From positions 1,302,001 to 1,366,000 of the forward strand of contig NZ_BLWC01000001.1 of the NCBI RefSeq assembly GCF_013167895.1: a stretch of DNA of 64,000 nucleotides, in the 5' to 3' direction. Under the pieces are notes generated by a model. It saw nothing but the letters and a program-made list of their open reading frames with translations. It searched no databases and had not been told where the DNA came from. This stretch comes from Streptomyces fulvorobeus. GTDB taxonomy: Bacteria > Actinomycetota > Actinomycetes > Streptomycetales > Streptomycetaceae. This document shows, in pieces, positions 30,591 to 39,753 of the stretch. Made by a program: the position numbers and the translations under genes. Numbering within the stretch: the first letter of the stretch is position 1; every line of letters begins with the position of its first letter.

Positions 30591-32528
30591 TCAGCGGCCC
30601 CCGGTCCGGCGTGCCTCCGCGACCCTGGCGAGCACCTGATCCAGCACCCGGCTGCCCGGGGGCAGGGCCGGCGGTTCGTACGTCCACGCGTGACCGACCC
30701 AGGGATCAGCGAGGTGGTCGTCGGCGACGGGGGTGATCCGCAGGAGCGAGCGCCACAGCGGGTCGAGCACCGGACCGTACGCGGAGGCATCCGCCCGGTC
30801 CGCCACCATCAGCAGGTGGACACCGACCGAGGGGCCCTCGTCGGCGAGATAGCGCAGCTGGGTGACGGCCCGGTCGTCGAAGCCGTACGGGAAGTCGTTC
30901 ACGATCAGCAGCTGCTCACCGGTGTCCAGGTCCGGCGGGAGCGAGTCGGCGGCGCCCGCCCGGACGGCCATCTGCACCAGGTCGACGCGCCGTGTCAGGT
31001 GGTCGAGGACCGAGGCCACTCCCCCGGGGCCGGCGGCGGGCGCCCCGGCCAGGACCCCCGGCCGCACCAGGGGCGCAAGCGCCGCGGCGCCGGAGCCCGC
31101 CGGGTCGATGACGTGCACGGAGAACTGGCCGGCGGGGTGGACGGCGAGCATGCGGGCCGCGTGCAGCACGGCTGTCTCCATGGCGCGAGCGCGCAGCCGG
31201 CCGGATTCCGTCGACGCCGCCTCGGAGGCGGTACGTCCGCTGTCGACCCAGATACCGCGCTCCAGGGGCAGCCGTACGAGCAGGGGGATGCGCAGCTCGG
31301 TGGCCTCCGGCAGGTGGAGGTCGCCGACGCGCAGGGCCATGGGCATCTCCATGGGGACCTGGTAGGCGTGCCAGACGGGGTCGGCCCAGCCGGCGTACGC
31401 GGCGGGGAGCGCGGGTTCGACGACGGCGGCCTCGGCGGCGAGCTGGGCGAGGTCCCGGTCGAGGGCCTCACGGGCCCTGGACGTCAGTTCGTCGCGCTCG
31501 GCGCGGGCGGTCCCGCGAGCCCGGTCGCCCGCGCCGCCGATCCGGTTGCGGGGGTCGGAGAGGGCGCGGTCGAGCTCCTGGTCCATACGGGACTCCGCGA
31601 AGCCGACCGCGCTGCGGTACGCGGCGGTGGCACGGGCCAGATCCTCGAACATGCCCCAGATCTGGTTGTAGAGGCGCTCGTCCATGGACCAGCCGGTGGC
31701 GTCACCGGCCACCGGCGGCGCCGGTGAGCCGGGCGGGGCGGACGGCGCGGCGGGAGGGGGCGCAGGAGGCGCGGTGGTCCTGCGCGGGTGGGCGTAGTCG
31801 ATGGGGCCGCCCGCCGGGGGCGCCGGGGCGGGGCCGGCGACGGGCGGACCGGACAGCGGCTCCGGGAGGACGGGCGCGGCGGGATGCTGCCCACCGTCCG
31901 GGGACGGCGCGGGGCCCACTCCGTGGCGGACGCGGTCGCCTTCGGGTGTGCGGGGCGGCGGCGCCACCGAGCGGGCCAGGCCGCCGGTCACCGTCTCCTG
32001 GATGGAGGCCGCCAGCTCGGCCGCCCGTGCCACTCCCTGGTCGGCGAGCATCTCGGCGAGCCCGGCCGCGTACCCCTGGCCGACGGCGCGGACCTTCCAG
32101 ACGCCCTGGCGGCGGTAGAGCTCAAGGGCGGTGACGGCGGACTCGGCGTCCAGGCCGGTGAGGGTGAACGTGGCGATCTCGGTGCCGTCGAGCCCGGTGA
32201 CCGCGACGAAGGGCGCGGCGACGGAGCCGAACCTCAGCGGACCGCCCGACCCGGTGGGAAGGGCCAGCAGCACGGTGACGCGGTGCACCGAGCCGGGCAG
32301 CGCGTCCAGGTCGACGGCGAGCCGGTGATCGGCCGCGGCCTGCCTGGACACCTCAAGGCCGGGCAGCTGGGGCGATCCGGGGTGGGCGATCCACTCGGCC
32401 CCCCGCACCGTGCCCTGTTCGTCTTGGAGGGTGGCACCGGCCACGACGGGTGAGCCCGCCGACACCCGGATCTCCAGACGGGTCTGGGGCAAGGTGTGGT
32501 TCTGCCCCCGGACCAGCTCGGCCGTCAT
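30591..32528 (-). CDS. Large TerD-domain protein with C-terminal conserved domain
   Basis: 645 aa. Residues 1-180 form a TerD domain that opens MTAELVRGQNHTLPQTRLEI and includes the TALELYRRQGVWKVRAVGQGY strand pair. A Pro/Ala/Gly-rich linker (about 190-290) and a helical charged segment (about 300-390) follow. The C-terminal part (about 400-645) contains hydrophobic strands such as QLLIVNDFPYGFDD, which look like a P-loop core with a Walker B-like Asp, but I cannot find a Walker A. TerD proteins bind Ca2+ and belong to stress/phage-response networks. Follows terD on the same strand. Confidence 0.8.
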   Translation of the reverse strand: MTAELVRGQNHTLPQTRLEIRVSAGSPVVAGATLQDEQGTVRGAEWIAHPGSPQLPGLEVSRQAAADHRLAVDLDALPGSVHRVTVLLALPTGSGGPLRFGSVAAPFVAVTGLDGTEIATFTLTGLDAESAVTALELYRRQGVWKVRAVGQGYAAGLAEMLADQGVARAAELAASIQETVTGGLARSVAPPPRTPEGDRVRHGVGPAPSPDGGQHPAAPVLPEPLSGPPVAGPAPAPPAGGPIDYAHPRRTTAPPAPPPAAPSAPPGSPAPPVAGDATGWSMDERLYNQIWGMFEDLARATAAYRSAVGFAESRMDQELDRALSDPRNRIGGAGDRARGTARAERDELTSRAREALDRDLAQLAAEAAVVEPALPAAYAGWADPVWHAYQVPMEMPMALRVGDLHLPEATELRIPLLVRLPLERGIWVDSGRTASEAASTESGRLRARAMETAVLHAARMLAVHPAGQFSVHVIDPAGSGAAALAPLVRPGVLAGAPAAGPGGVASVLDHLTRRVDLVQMAVRAGAADSLPPDLDTGEQLLIVNDFPYGFDDRAVTQLRYLADEGPSVGVHLLMVADRADASAYGPVLDPLWRSLLRITPVADDHLADPWVGHAWTYEPPALPPGSRVLDQVLARVAEARRTGGR

Positions 32529-32619
32529 TGCCCTGTCCCCTCGACGATGCGTCGTTGCCGTACGTGCCGTGCCGCCGTGCGTCGCGTGGTGCTGCTGCCT
32601 CGCGCGGCCGGTATGAGGG

Positions 32620-32653
32620 GCAGCTCCCGGCGGCGGATGCCTCCGGGAGCTGC
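32620..32653 (-). terminator. Hairpin between terD and the large TerD gene
   Basis: Perfect 11-bp arms 32620-32630 and 32643-32653 with a 12-nt loop, 31 bp past the terD stop. It could be a partial terminator, since the next gene is on the same strand. Confidence 0.5.
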
Positions 32654-32683
32654 TCGTACCGATGTGTGCCGGTCCTGCGATGC

Positions 32684-33297
32684 CTACAGGTGCGGCAGGA
32701 TCGAGGGCATCAGATCCTGGAAGGTGCGGCCGTTGGCCGGGTTCCCGAGAGCGGTCATCTGCCACCCGCTTCCCGCGCGGTGCACCTTCGCCATGATCTG
32801 GGCGGTGTACTGCCCCCCGCCGTCGAGCGTGTAGCGCGCGAGCTCCTGGCCGTTGGTCTCGTCGACGATGCGGCAGAAGGCGTTCTGCACCTCCTGGAAC
32901 GTCTGGCCGGTGAACGAGTTCACCGTGAAGACGATCTGGTCGATGTGGACCGGGACGCGCTGGAGGTCCACGAGGATGGCCTCGTCGTCCCCGCCCGAGC
33001 CGGCGCCGCCCACGAGGTTGTCACCGGTGTGCTTGACCGAACCGTCGTCGCTGACCAGGTGGCGGAAGAACACGACGTCGACCGGCTGCTTGTCGGCGAA
33101 CAGCACCGCCGAGGCGTCGAGGTCGATCTCCCGGGTCCGCGAGCCGAACAGGCCGCGGCGCGGAGCCGCCTGCCAGCCGAGCCCCATCCGCACCGCGGTG
33201 AGGACTCCCCCGCCGCGCTTCTCCAGGCTGATGGCCTGCCCCTTGGTCAGATTGACGCCAGGGCCCCGGGCGCATTGCCCTTGGATACGTCCACCAC
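32684..33297 (-). CDS. terD: TerD family protein, with a one-base frameshift near the N-terminus
   Basis: TerD domain, classic Ca2+-binding stress protein. The visible part reads VRMGLGWQA..., then EIDLDASAVLFADKQ (a Ca2+-binding Asp cluster), GDNLVGG, DDEAILVDLQRVP and the C-terminal WQMTALGNPANGRTFQDLMP. The family's N-terminal beta strand VNLTKGQAISLEK is encoded just upstream in another frame. One base is missing in the run 33261-33270, and adding it joins the parts into about 204 aa starting at GTG 33297 (AGAGGGG 8 nt upstream). Same strand and just upstream of the large TerD protein. Confidence 0.85.
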
Positions 33298-33432
33298 GCG
33301 CTGTCCCCTCTCAGAGTGTCCCCGCGACCACCCGTGGGCGCGGTTGCCTCGCACCCTACGCAGTGGCACCGACAGCACAGGAGGGGCCGGAGGCTTTTGT
33401 GTCGGTCCTGCAACACAGCGAGGGCCCCGCTG

Positions 33433-35562
33433 TCAGGCGAGCCCCGCCTCCCTCATCTGTCGCAGCTCCTTCTTCAGCTCGCCCACCTCGTCGCGCAGCC
33501 GTGCGGCCACCTCGAACTGGAGATCAGCGGCGGCAGCCCTCATCCGGTCGGTCATCTCCTCGATGATGCCGGCGAGTTCCGTCGCGGGCCGGTCGGTGAC
33601 GACCGCTCCCTCCGGCTTGGCCCTGCCCGCCTTGGCGCCCTTGGCCGCCTTGCCGCCGAGTGCGGGGACGGGTGTCTTGGCGCCCTTCGCCTGGCGGTAG
33701 CCGGAGCCGAGGAGCTGTTCCGTGTCGATCTCCTCGCGGGCGATGGTCGCGACGATGTCGTTGATCTTCTTGCGCAGCGGCTGGGGGTCGATACCGCGCT
33801 CGGTGTTGTAGGCGACCTGCTTCTCGCGGCGGCGGTTGGTCTCGTCGATGGCCTGCGCCATGGCCGGGGTGATCTTGTCCGCGTACATGTGGACCTGCCC
33901 CGACACGTTGCGCGCCGCACGCCCGATGGTCTGGATCAGCGAGGTGCTGGAGCGCAGGAAGCCCTGCTTGTCGGCGTCGAGGATGGCGACGAGCGACACC
34001 TCGGGCAGGTCGAGTCCCTCGCGCAGGAGGTTGATCCCGACCAGGACGTCGTACTCACCGGAGCGCAGCTCGCGCAGCAGCTCGATGCGGCGCAGGGTGT
34101 CGACGTCGCTGTGGAGGTAGCGGACCTGGATGCCGAGCTCCAGGAAGTAGTCGGTGAGGTCCTCGGACATCTTCTTGGTGAGGGTGGTGACCAGGACCCG
34201 CTCGTCCCGCTCGGTGCGCTCGCGGATCTCGTGCACCAGGTCGTCGATCTGGCCCTCGGTGGGCTTGACGACGATCTCCGGGTCGATGAGGCCGGTCGGG
34301 CGGATGATCTGCTCCACGAACCCGTCGCCGCGCGAGAGCTCGTACTTGCCGGGGGTGGCGGAGAGGTAGACCGTCTGGTCGATCCGGCCGAGGAACTCCT
34401 CCCATTTCAGCGGACGGTTGTCGAGAGCGGAGGGCAGCCGGAAGCCGTGGTCCACGAGGGTCCGCTTGCGGGAGGCGTCGCCCTCGTACATCGCGCCGAT
34501 CTGGGGCACCGTGACGTGCGACTCGTCGAGCACCAGGAGGAAGTCCTCGGGGAAGTAGTCGAGGAGGGTGTTCGGGGCGGTGCCGGGCGCGCGGTCGTCG
34601 AAGTGCATCGAGTAGTTCTCCACGCCGGAACAGGTGCCGATCTGGCGGAGCATCTCGATGTCGTACGTGGTGCGCATCCGCAGCCGCTGGGCCTCCAGCA
34701 TCTTGCCCTGCTTGTCCAGCTCGGCGAGGCGCTGCTCCAGCTCCCGCTCGATGCCCGTCACCGCCTTCTCCATGCGCTCCGGGCCCGCGACGTAGTGGCT
34801 GGCGGGGAAGACGTGGAGGGACCGGTCCTCGCTGATGACCTCGCCGGTCAGCGGGTGGAGGGTGGAGAGCGCCTCGATCTCGTCACCGAACATCTCGATG
34901 CGTACGGCGAGCTCCTCGTAGACCGGGAAGATCTCGATGGTGTCGCCCCGCACCCGGAAGGTGCCGCGGGTGAACGCCAGGTCGTTGCGGGTGTACTGGA
35001 TCTCGACGAAACGGCGCAGCAGCTGGTCGCGGTCGATCTCGTCGCCGACCTTGAGCTGGACCATCCGGTCCACGTACTCCTGGGGGGTGCCGAGGCCGTA
35101 GATGCAGGAGACGGACGCCACCACGACGACGTCGCGCCGGGTGAGCAGCGAGTTCGTCGCGGAGTGGCGCAACCGCTCGACCTCCTCGTTGATCGAGGAG
35201 TCCTTCTCGATGTAGGTGTCCGACTGCGGTACGTACGCCTCGGGCTGGTAGTAGTCGTAGTACGAGACGAAGTACTCGACGGCGTTGTTGGGCAGGAGCT
35301 CGCGGAACTCGTTGGCGAGCTGGGCCGCGAGCGTCTTGTTGGGCGCCATCACCAGGGTGGGGCGCTGCAGCTTCTCGATCATCCAGGCGGTGGTCGCCGA
35401 CTTGCCGGTGCCGGTCGCGCCGAGCAGGACGACGTCCTTCTCACCCGCGCGGATACGCCGCTCCAGATCCGCGATGGCCGCGGGCTGGTCGCCGCTGGGC
35501 TGGTAGGGACTGACGACCTCGAAAGGCGCCACCGAACGTTCGATCTTCGAAACGGGCCGCAT
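33433..35562 (-). CDS. uvrB: Excinuclease ABC subunit B
   Basis: Damage-verification helicase of nucleotide excision repair. 709 aa, intact. Walker [16 protein letters not shown], beta-hairpin region [24 protein letters not shown]-like VLDESHV, helicase motif [11 protein letters not shown], and the C-terminal UVR motif ([18 protein letters not shown]) that binds UvrC. Residues about 630-660 form an Ala/Lys/Gly insert ([16 protein letters not shown]). The start is leaderless or nearly so: the -10 ends 6 nt before ATG 35562. Confidence 0.97.
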   Translation of the reverse strand: MRPVSKIERSVAPFEVVSPYQPSGDQPAAIADLERRIRAGEKDVVLLGATGTGKSATTAWMIEKLQRPTLVMAPNKTLAAQLANEFRELLPNNAVEYFVSYYDYYQPEAYVPQSDTYIEKDSSINEEVERLRHSATNSLLTRRDVVVVASVSCIYGLGTPQEYVDRMVQLKVGDEIDRDQLLRRFVEIQYTRNDLAFTRGTFRVRGDTIEIFPVYEELAVRIEMFGDEIEALSTLHPLTGEVISEDRSLHVFPASHYVAGPERMEKAVTGIERELEQRLAELDKQGKMLEAQRLRMRTTYDIEMLRQIGTCSGVENYSMHFDDRAPGTAPNTLLDYFPEDFLLVLDESHVTVPQIGAMYEGDASRKRTLVDHGFRLPSALDNRPLKWEEFLGRIDQTVYLSATPGKYELSRGDGFVEQIIRPTGLIDPEIVVKPTEGQIDDLVHEIRERTERDERVLVTTLTKKMSEDLTDYFLELGIQVRYLHSDVDTLRRIELLRELRSGEYDVLVGINLLREGLDLPEVSLVAILDADKQGFLRSSTSLIQTIGRAARNVSGQVHMYADKITPAMAQAIDETNRRREKQVAYNTERGIDPQPLRKKINDIVATIAREEIDTEQLLGSGYRQAKGAKTPVPALGGKAAKGAKAGRAKPEGAVVTDRPATELAGIIEEMTDRMRAAAADLQFEVAARLRDEVGELKKELRQMREAGLA

Positions 35563-35568
35563 GCAACC

Positions 35569-35591
35569 ACCGTACGACCCGCCACTGACAA
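35569..35591 (-). promoter_or_regulatory. RecA-NDp/PafBC promoter of uvrB
   Basis: Minus strand TTGTCAGTG (35591-35583), 8-nt spacer, TACGGT (35574-35569): an exact match to TTGTCRGTG-N8-TANNNT, the SOS-independent DNA-damage promoter of actinobacteria. Confidence 0.85.
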
Positions 35592-35601
35592 CGGGGCCGG
35601 A

Positions 35602-36465
35602 TCACCGGTTCCACGGCGGCTGGGAGGCCCGTCGCGCGGGTGCGCGGCAGGACGTCCGCGCATGCCCGCGCTGAACGGTGACGGCGGGCTGCCGGCCCGT
35701 CCCGGGGGCGGCCCGGCCGGGGGCGGCGCCCATGACCACCCGGGGATCGAACATCACGATCACCCCGGCGAGCAGCAGGAAGCAGAACGGGCCGAGGAGC
35801 ATCGGGACGAGCAGCGAGGTGGGTTCGTCGCCGCCCGGCGCCGAACCGGTACCCGCCGCGGGGTGGAGGTGCACGCTGAGCGCGGCCATGCCCGTGTAGT
35901 GCATGCCGCTCACCGCGACGCCCATCACCACGCTCGCGCCGAGACCGGGCAGGAAGCCGTGGACGGAGACGGCCGCCCAGAGCGCCGCCGTCGCGGCGAC
36001 CACGGCGATGACGACGGAGAGGGCGACCGTGACCGTGTCGTACGCGAACTGGCCCTGGAACCGCATTCCGGCCATGCCGAGGTAGTGCATGGACGCGATC
36101 CCGAGGCCCATGATGATGCCGCCGGTGATCAGTGCCATGCGGGTCGCTCCGCGGTACCCGACAATGAAGATGCCGATGCCGACCATCACCACCGCCAGGG
36201 CCAGACTCGCGAAGGTGAGGGGCTTGTCGTAGCCGACCGGGGCCTCCCGGACGGTGAAGCCCGTCATCGCGACGAAGTGCATCGTCCATATGCCGGAGCC
36301 TATGGAGGTGGCACCCAGCGCCAGCCAGCCCGCCCTGAAGGAGCGCTCGCTCCGCAACGACCGGGTCGTACACCGCAGCCCCAGGGCGGCGCCGAGGCAC
36401 GCCATGAGGAACGCCACGACCGGGGTGACCAGCCCGTAGCTGAATCCGTCGACTGTGCCCTGCAT
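35602..36465 (-). CDS. MHYT-domain integral membrane protein
   Basis: 287 aa, seven transmembrane helices. The three MHYT-type motifs are present: TMHFVAMTG, SMHYLGMAG and GMHYTGMAA. These place Met/His pairs near the outer face, and the domain is proposed to bind copper and sense O2, CO or NO. No GGDEF, EAL or kinase domain is attached; the Pro/Arg-rich C-terminus ends the protein. So it is a bare MHYT module. GAAGGGC is 8 nt upstream of ATG 36465. Divergent from the glycerophosphodiesterase gene. Confidence 0.93.
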   Translation of the reverse strand: MQGTVDGFSYGLVTPVVAFLMACLGAALGLRCTTRSLRSERSFRAGWLALGATSIGSGIWTMHFVAMTGFTVREAPVGYDKPLTFASLALAVVMVGIGIFIVGYRGATRMALITGGIIMGLGIASMHYLGMAGMRFQGQFAYDTVTVALSVVIAVVAATAALWAAVSVHGFLPGLGASVVMGVAVSGMHYTGMAALSVHLHPAAGTGSAPGGDEPTSLLVPMLLGPFCFLLLAGVIVMFDPRVVMGAAPGRAAPGTGRQPAVTVQRGHARTSCRAPARRASQPPWNR

Positions 36466-36679
36466 GCTCGTCAGCCCTTCGCGGAAGCCCGGGTCCGGGG
36501 TGCCCCGAAAGGACGGGGGCGCCAGGCAAACATAGGAATCGCATGGTATCGGCACGGAATGCCGCCCGCGATCCGGTACCGAAGCTTCCGTTCACGTCGT
36601 GGCCATCGCCGCCCTGCTCTCCGTTGGTGGTCGGCTGCCACGCTCGAAGTGTCCGCACCCCTGACCGCGAGGAGAACCC
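36466..36679. other. MHYT/glycerophosphodiesterase divergent intergenic region
   Basis: 214 bp, no gene. AGGAG at 36670-36674 is the ribosome site for the phosphodiesterase. One PHO-box-like half (GTTCACG near 36591) occurs without a good second repeat. Confidence 0.4.
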
Positions 36680-37557
36680 GTGTCCGTACGCACCGTAACC
36701 CTCTCGACGACTGTCGCCGCTCTGCTCGGCGGCAGCGCCCTGCTGATGCCCGCCGCCCAGACGCAGGCCGCCGCCGGGACGCACGACGCCCCGGTCGTCT
36801 TCGCGCACCGGGGCGCCTCCGCGTACGCCCGGAGAACACGCTGGCCGCCATCGACGCGGCGGACGATCTGGACATCGACTGGGTCGAGAACGACGTGCAG
36901 CGCACGCGGGACGGCGTCCTGGTCGTCATGCACGACACGACCCTCAAGCGGACCACCGACGCCGAGGAGCTCTTCCCCGGCCGCGCGCCCTGGGCGGTCA
37001 AGGACTTCACGGCCGCGGAGGTGGCGCGGCTGGACGCGGGCAGCTGGTTCGGGGCGGCGTACGCCGGGGCCCGGGTCCCGACGCTGGAGCAGTATCTGCA
37101 CCGGGTCGAGCGCAACCACCAGAGTCTCCTCCTGGAGATCAAGGCCCCGGAGACCTACCCGGGCATCGAGCAGGACACCCTTCGCGTCCTGCGCGGCGCG
37201 GGCTGGCTCGACCGCCACCACGTCAAGCACAAGCTGATCATCCAGAGCTTCGGCGCGGAGAGCGTCAAGCGGGTGCACGCACAGCGCCCGGACGTCGTCA
37301 CCGGCTTCCTGGGGACCCCGGCCGTGGCGGATCTGCCGTCGTACGGGGCGTTCACCGACCAGATCAACCCGCCCCACGCCACGCTCAGCGCCGACTACGT
37401 GGCCGCCGTGCAGAGCGTCAAGGGCGCGCACGGCAAGCCGCTCCAGGTGAACACCTGGACGGTCAACGACGCGGCGACCGCTGCCAGGGTCGCCGGTTAC
37501 GGCGTCGACGGCATCATCACCAACCATCCCGACGTGGTGCGGGACGCCACCCGCTGA
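36680..37557 (+). CDS. Secreted glycerophosphodiester phosphodiesterase, with a one-base frameshift
   Basis: Hydrolyses glycerophosphodiesters from phospholipids or teichoic acids outside the cell. Sec-type signal peptide (residues 1-31, ending QTQAAAG). The GDPD core starts VVFAHRGASAYA with the catalytic His-Arg, then the frame slips at 36828-36832. It continues as ENTLAAIDAADDLDIDWVE, HDTTLKRTTDAEEL, LLEIKAPETYPG and the C-terminal GVDGIITNHPD. One added base gives about 292 aa. GTG 36680 is set by AGGAG 5 nt upstream. Confidence 0.9.
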
Positions 37558-37596
37558 CGCGGCGGGCGGACCGGCGGACGGACCGGCCGGCCGGCG

Positions 37597-37619
37597 TTGT
37601 CAGTGCCCGGCCGTACGGT
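37597..37619 (+). promoter_or_regulatory. RecA-NDp/PafBC promoter of ogt
   Basis: TTGTCAGTG (37597-37605), 8-nt spacer, TACGGT (37614-37619), which ends 7 nt before ATG 37627. Exact motif match, and it shares the same TTGTCAGTG and CG-TACGGT-GGT flanks with the uvrB promoter on the other strand 2 kb away. Confidence 0.85.
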
Positions 37620-37626
37620 GGTCGGC

Positions 37627-38175
37627 ATGAGGAGTACCGAGCGGGATGTGCAGTGGTCCGCAGTTGCGAGCGACATCGGACCGCTGCTGCTTGTCGCGAC
37701 CGGCACGGGGCTGGTGAGCGTGGTCTTCCACGCCCGTCCGGCGGTGCGGGAGAAGGCGCTCGGGGCGCTGGGGGCGCGGCTCGGTTCGGTGCCCGTGCAG
37801 GCCCCGCCCGGTTCCGCCAGGCTGACCGAGCCGATACGCCAGTTCGCGGCGTACTTCGCGGGTGAGCTGCGGGCGTTCGCGCTGGAGCTGGACTGGTCGC
37901 TGACGTCCGGCTTCAACCGCGAGGTGCTGCGGGAGCTCGCGTCCGGAGTGCCCTACGGGTCCGTCGTCGGATACGGGGAGCTGGCGGGACGGGTGGGGCA
38001 GCCGGGGGCCGCCCAGGCCGTGGGGGTGGCCATGGGTTCCAACCCGCTGCCGGTGGTGGTGCCGTGCCACCGGGTCGTGGAGAGCGGCGGAGGGCTCGGT
38101 GGCTTCGGCGGCGGGCTGGAGACCAAGCGGCAGTTGCTCGCGCTCGAAGGCGTCCTGCCCCAGCCGCTGTTCTGA
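37627..38175 (+). CDS. ogt: Methylated-DNA-[protein]-cysteine S-methyltransferase
   Basis: Suicide repair protein that removes methyl groups from O6-methylguanine. 182 aa. Helix-turn-helix/Arg-finger region VPYGSVVGYGELAGRVGQPGA, active site PCHRVV with the acceptor cysteine, and the final GGLETKRQLLALEG. The ATG at 37627 is preferred over earlier candidates because the PafBC-type -10 overlaps them and no Shine-Dalgarno exists, so the mRNA is probably leaderless. Confidence 0.95.
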   Translation: MRSTERDVQWSAVASDIGPLLLVATGTGLVSVVFHARPAVREKALGALGARLGSVPVQAPPGSARLTEPIRQFAAYFAGELRAFALELDWSLTSGFNREVLRELASGVPYGSVVGYGELAGRVGQPGAAQAVGVAMGSNPLPVVVPCHRVVESGGGLGGFGGGLETKRQLLALEGVLPQPLF

Positions 38176-38250
38176 GGGACGGCCGGCGGACCGGGACCGG
38201 GGCACCCGAAACCGGTTTCGCACCCGTGTGCGAGCTGCCAGACTGCGCCG

Positions 38251-39597
38251 GTGAACAAGGCCCTCCCCGCGTCCCCCGTCACGGTCGCCGATCTGCCCGC
38301 CCTGCAGCGCCGGACGTCAGCCGTCCTGATCGCCAGTCAGATACTCGGCGGCCTCGGCGTGCCCATCGGCATCGCCCTGGCCCCGGTCCTCGCGACGGAG
38401 GTGAGCGGGTCCGAGGCCCTGTCCGGCCTCGCCCCCACCGCCTCGGTGGCCGGCACGGCACTGCTGTCTCTGCCGCTCGCCGCGCTGATGGCCTCCCGGG
38501 GACGCCGCCCCGGCCTCGTACTCGCCTACCTGATCGGTGCGGTCGGCGCGAGCCTCGTGGTGCTCGCCACCGTCGTCGACAACTTCCCGCTGCTGCTCGG
38601 AATGGCCGGTTTCGGGGCCGGTTCCTCCGCCGGTCTCCAGGCCAGGTTCGCCGCCGCCGACCTGGCGGAGCCGGACCGGCGCGGCCGGGCGATCTCCACC
38701 GTCATCTGGGCCACCACGATCGGCTCGGTCCTCGGCCCCAACATCGCGGCGCCCGCGGGCCGGGCGTTCCACGGCACCGCCGTACCGGAGACAGCCGGCC
38801 CGTTCGTGTGGGCGGCGGCGGTCTTCCTGCTCACGGGGCTCGTCGTCGCGGTGCTGCTGCGCCCCGACCCGCTGCTCACCGCGCGGGCGATGGCCCCCGC
38901 GGGCAGCCAGACCGCGGCGAACCGCTCGCTGCGCGCGGGCCTCGCCGCGGTACGCGCCTCTCCGATGGCCCGGCTCGCGCTGGTGACCGTTGCGGTGTCC
39001 CACACGGCCATGGTCTCGATCATGGTGATGACCCCCGTCCACCTCGGCCACCACGGTGCGGACCTCCAGCTGATCGGCCTGGTGATCAGCGGGCACATCG
39101 CGGGCATGTACGCGTTCTCGCCCGTGATGGGCTGGCTGGCCGACCGGTTCGGCCGGCTGTCCGTCATCGGCCTGGCGGTCGGCCTGCTGTCATGTGCCGC
39201 GCTGCTGGCCGGCACGGCGGGTGCCGGCCACAGCCGGACGGCGGCCGGTCTCTTCCTGCTCGGGCTCGGCTGGTCGGCCGGTCTGGTGGCCGGCTCCGCG
39301 CTGCTCACCGACTCCGTACCGCAGCCCGCCCGCGCCGCGGTGCAAGGGCTGTCGGACCTGACCATGAACTCCGCGGCGGGCATCGGCGGCGCGGTCGCCG
39401 GAGTGATCGTGGCCCACTGGAGCTACAGCTGGCTGAACGTGACCGGCGCCTGCCTGCTGCTGCCGCTGGCCGCGCTCGCCCTGCGGAGGGTCTTCACCGG
39501 GCCGTCCGCCGCGGCGGACGGAGCGCCGGACAGTGCTGCGACCGGGCCGGCGGGCGGGGCGTCCGTCGCCGCGGAAACCCCGGACGTCCGCCCCTGA
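38251..39597 (+). CDS. MFS transporter
   Basis: 448 aa with about twelve transmembrane helices. The loop 2-3 signature is reduced to LAALMASRGRRPGLVLAY and the loop 8-9 copy is MGWLADRFGRLSVIG. The C-terminus is a Gly/Ala-rich cytoplasmic tail. Substrate not predictable. The GTG at 38251 follows a CAGACT hexamer by 6 nt and lacks a Shine-Dalgarno, so a leaderless start is possible. Confidence 0.9.
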   Translation: MNKALPASPVTVADLPALQRRTSAVLIASQILGGLGVPIGIALAPVLATEVSGSEALSGLAPTASVAGTALLSLPLAALMASRGRRPGLVLAYLIGAVGASLVVLATVVDNFPLLLGMAGFGAGSSAGLQARFAAADLAEPDRRGRAISTVIWATTIGSVLGPNIAAPAGRAFHGTAVPETAGPFVWAAAVFLLTGLVVAVLLRPDPLLTARAMAPAGSQTAANRSLRAGLAAVRASPMARLALVTVAVSHTAMVSIMVMTPVHLGHHGADLQLIGLVISGHIAGMYAFSPVMGWLADRFGRLSVIGLAVGLLSCAALLAGTAGAGHSRTAAGLFLLGLGWSAGLVAGSALLTDSVPQPARAAVQGLSDLTMNSAAGIGGAVAGVIVAHWSYSWLNVTGACLLLPLAALALRRVFTGPSAAADGAPDSAATGPAGGASVAAETPDVRP

Positions 39598-39690
39598 CCG
39601 CGCTTGGCTACGGCGTCCGGGATATGCACGGCGAAGGATGCGGGAGCCCGGTCAGGTGCCGTCATGGCCGGTCACTTTGGCGAGCGGTCT

Positions 39691-39707
39691 CTCAGGGCAG
39701 CCCTGAG
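39691..39707. repeat. 7-3-7 inverted repeat upstream of psuG
   Basis: CTCAGGG-cag-CCCTGAG, 46 bp before the psuG start. Could be an operator or a small leader hairpin; nothing else supports either. Confidence 0.4.
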
Positions 39708-39753
39708 CTCCTGCCGTGGTTTGCGGCCGTCCCCCGCGCGACAGGGATGGGGC

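Noticed and set aside
35531..35554. Palindromes CGAACGTTCG and TTCGA-tct-TCGAA at the uvrB start as SOS boxes
   Set aside because: They lie inside the coding sequence and do not have the 4-nt spacer of the actinobacterial LexA site.
36588..36612. PHO box upstream of the phosphodiesterase
   Set aside because: Only one half repeat (GTTCACG) is convincing; PhoP sites need two direct repeats.
33316..37557. Very long plus-strand open frame (over 1,400 codons) antisense to uvrB and MHYT
   Set aside because: It is a high-GC antisense shadow. Its Gly/Asp/Val/Arg-rich translation mirrors uvrB codons, and only its 3' end coincides with the real phosphodiesterase.
39604..39753. Upstream extension of psuG to an earlier ATG at 39604
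   Set aside because: The extra residues are low-complexity and not family-like. ATG 39754 has a ribosome site and matches the usual PsuG start.
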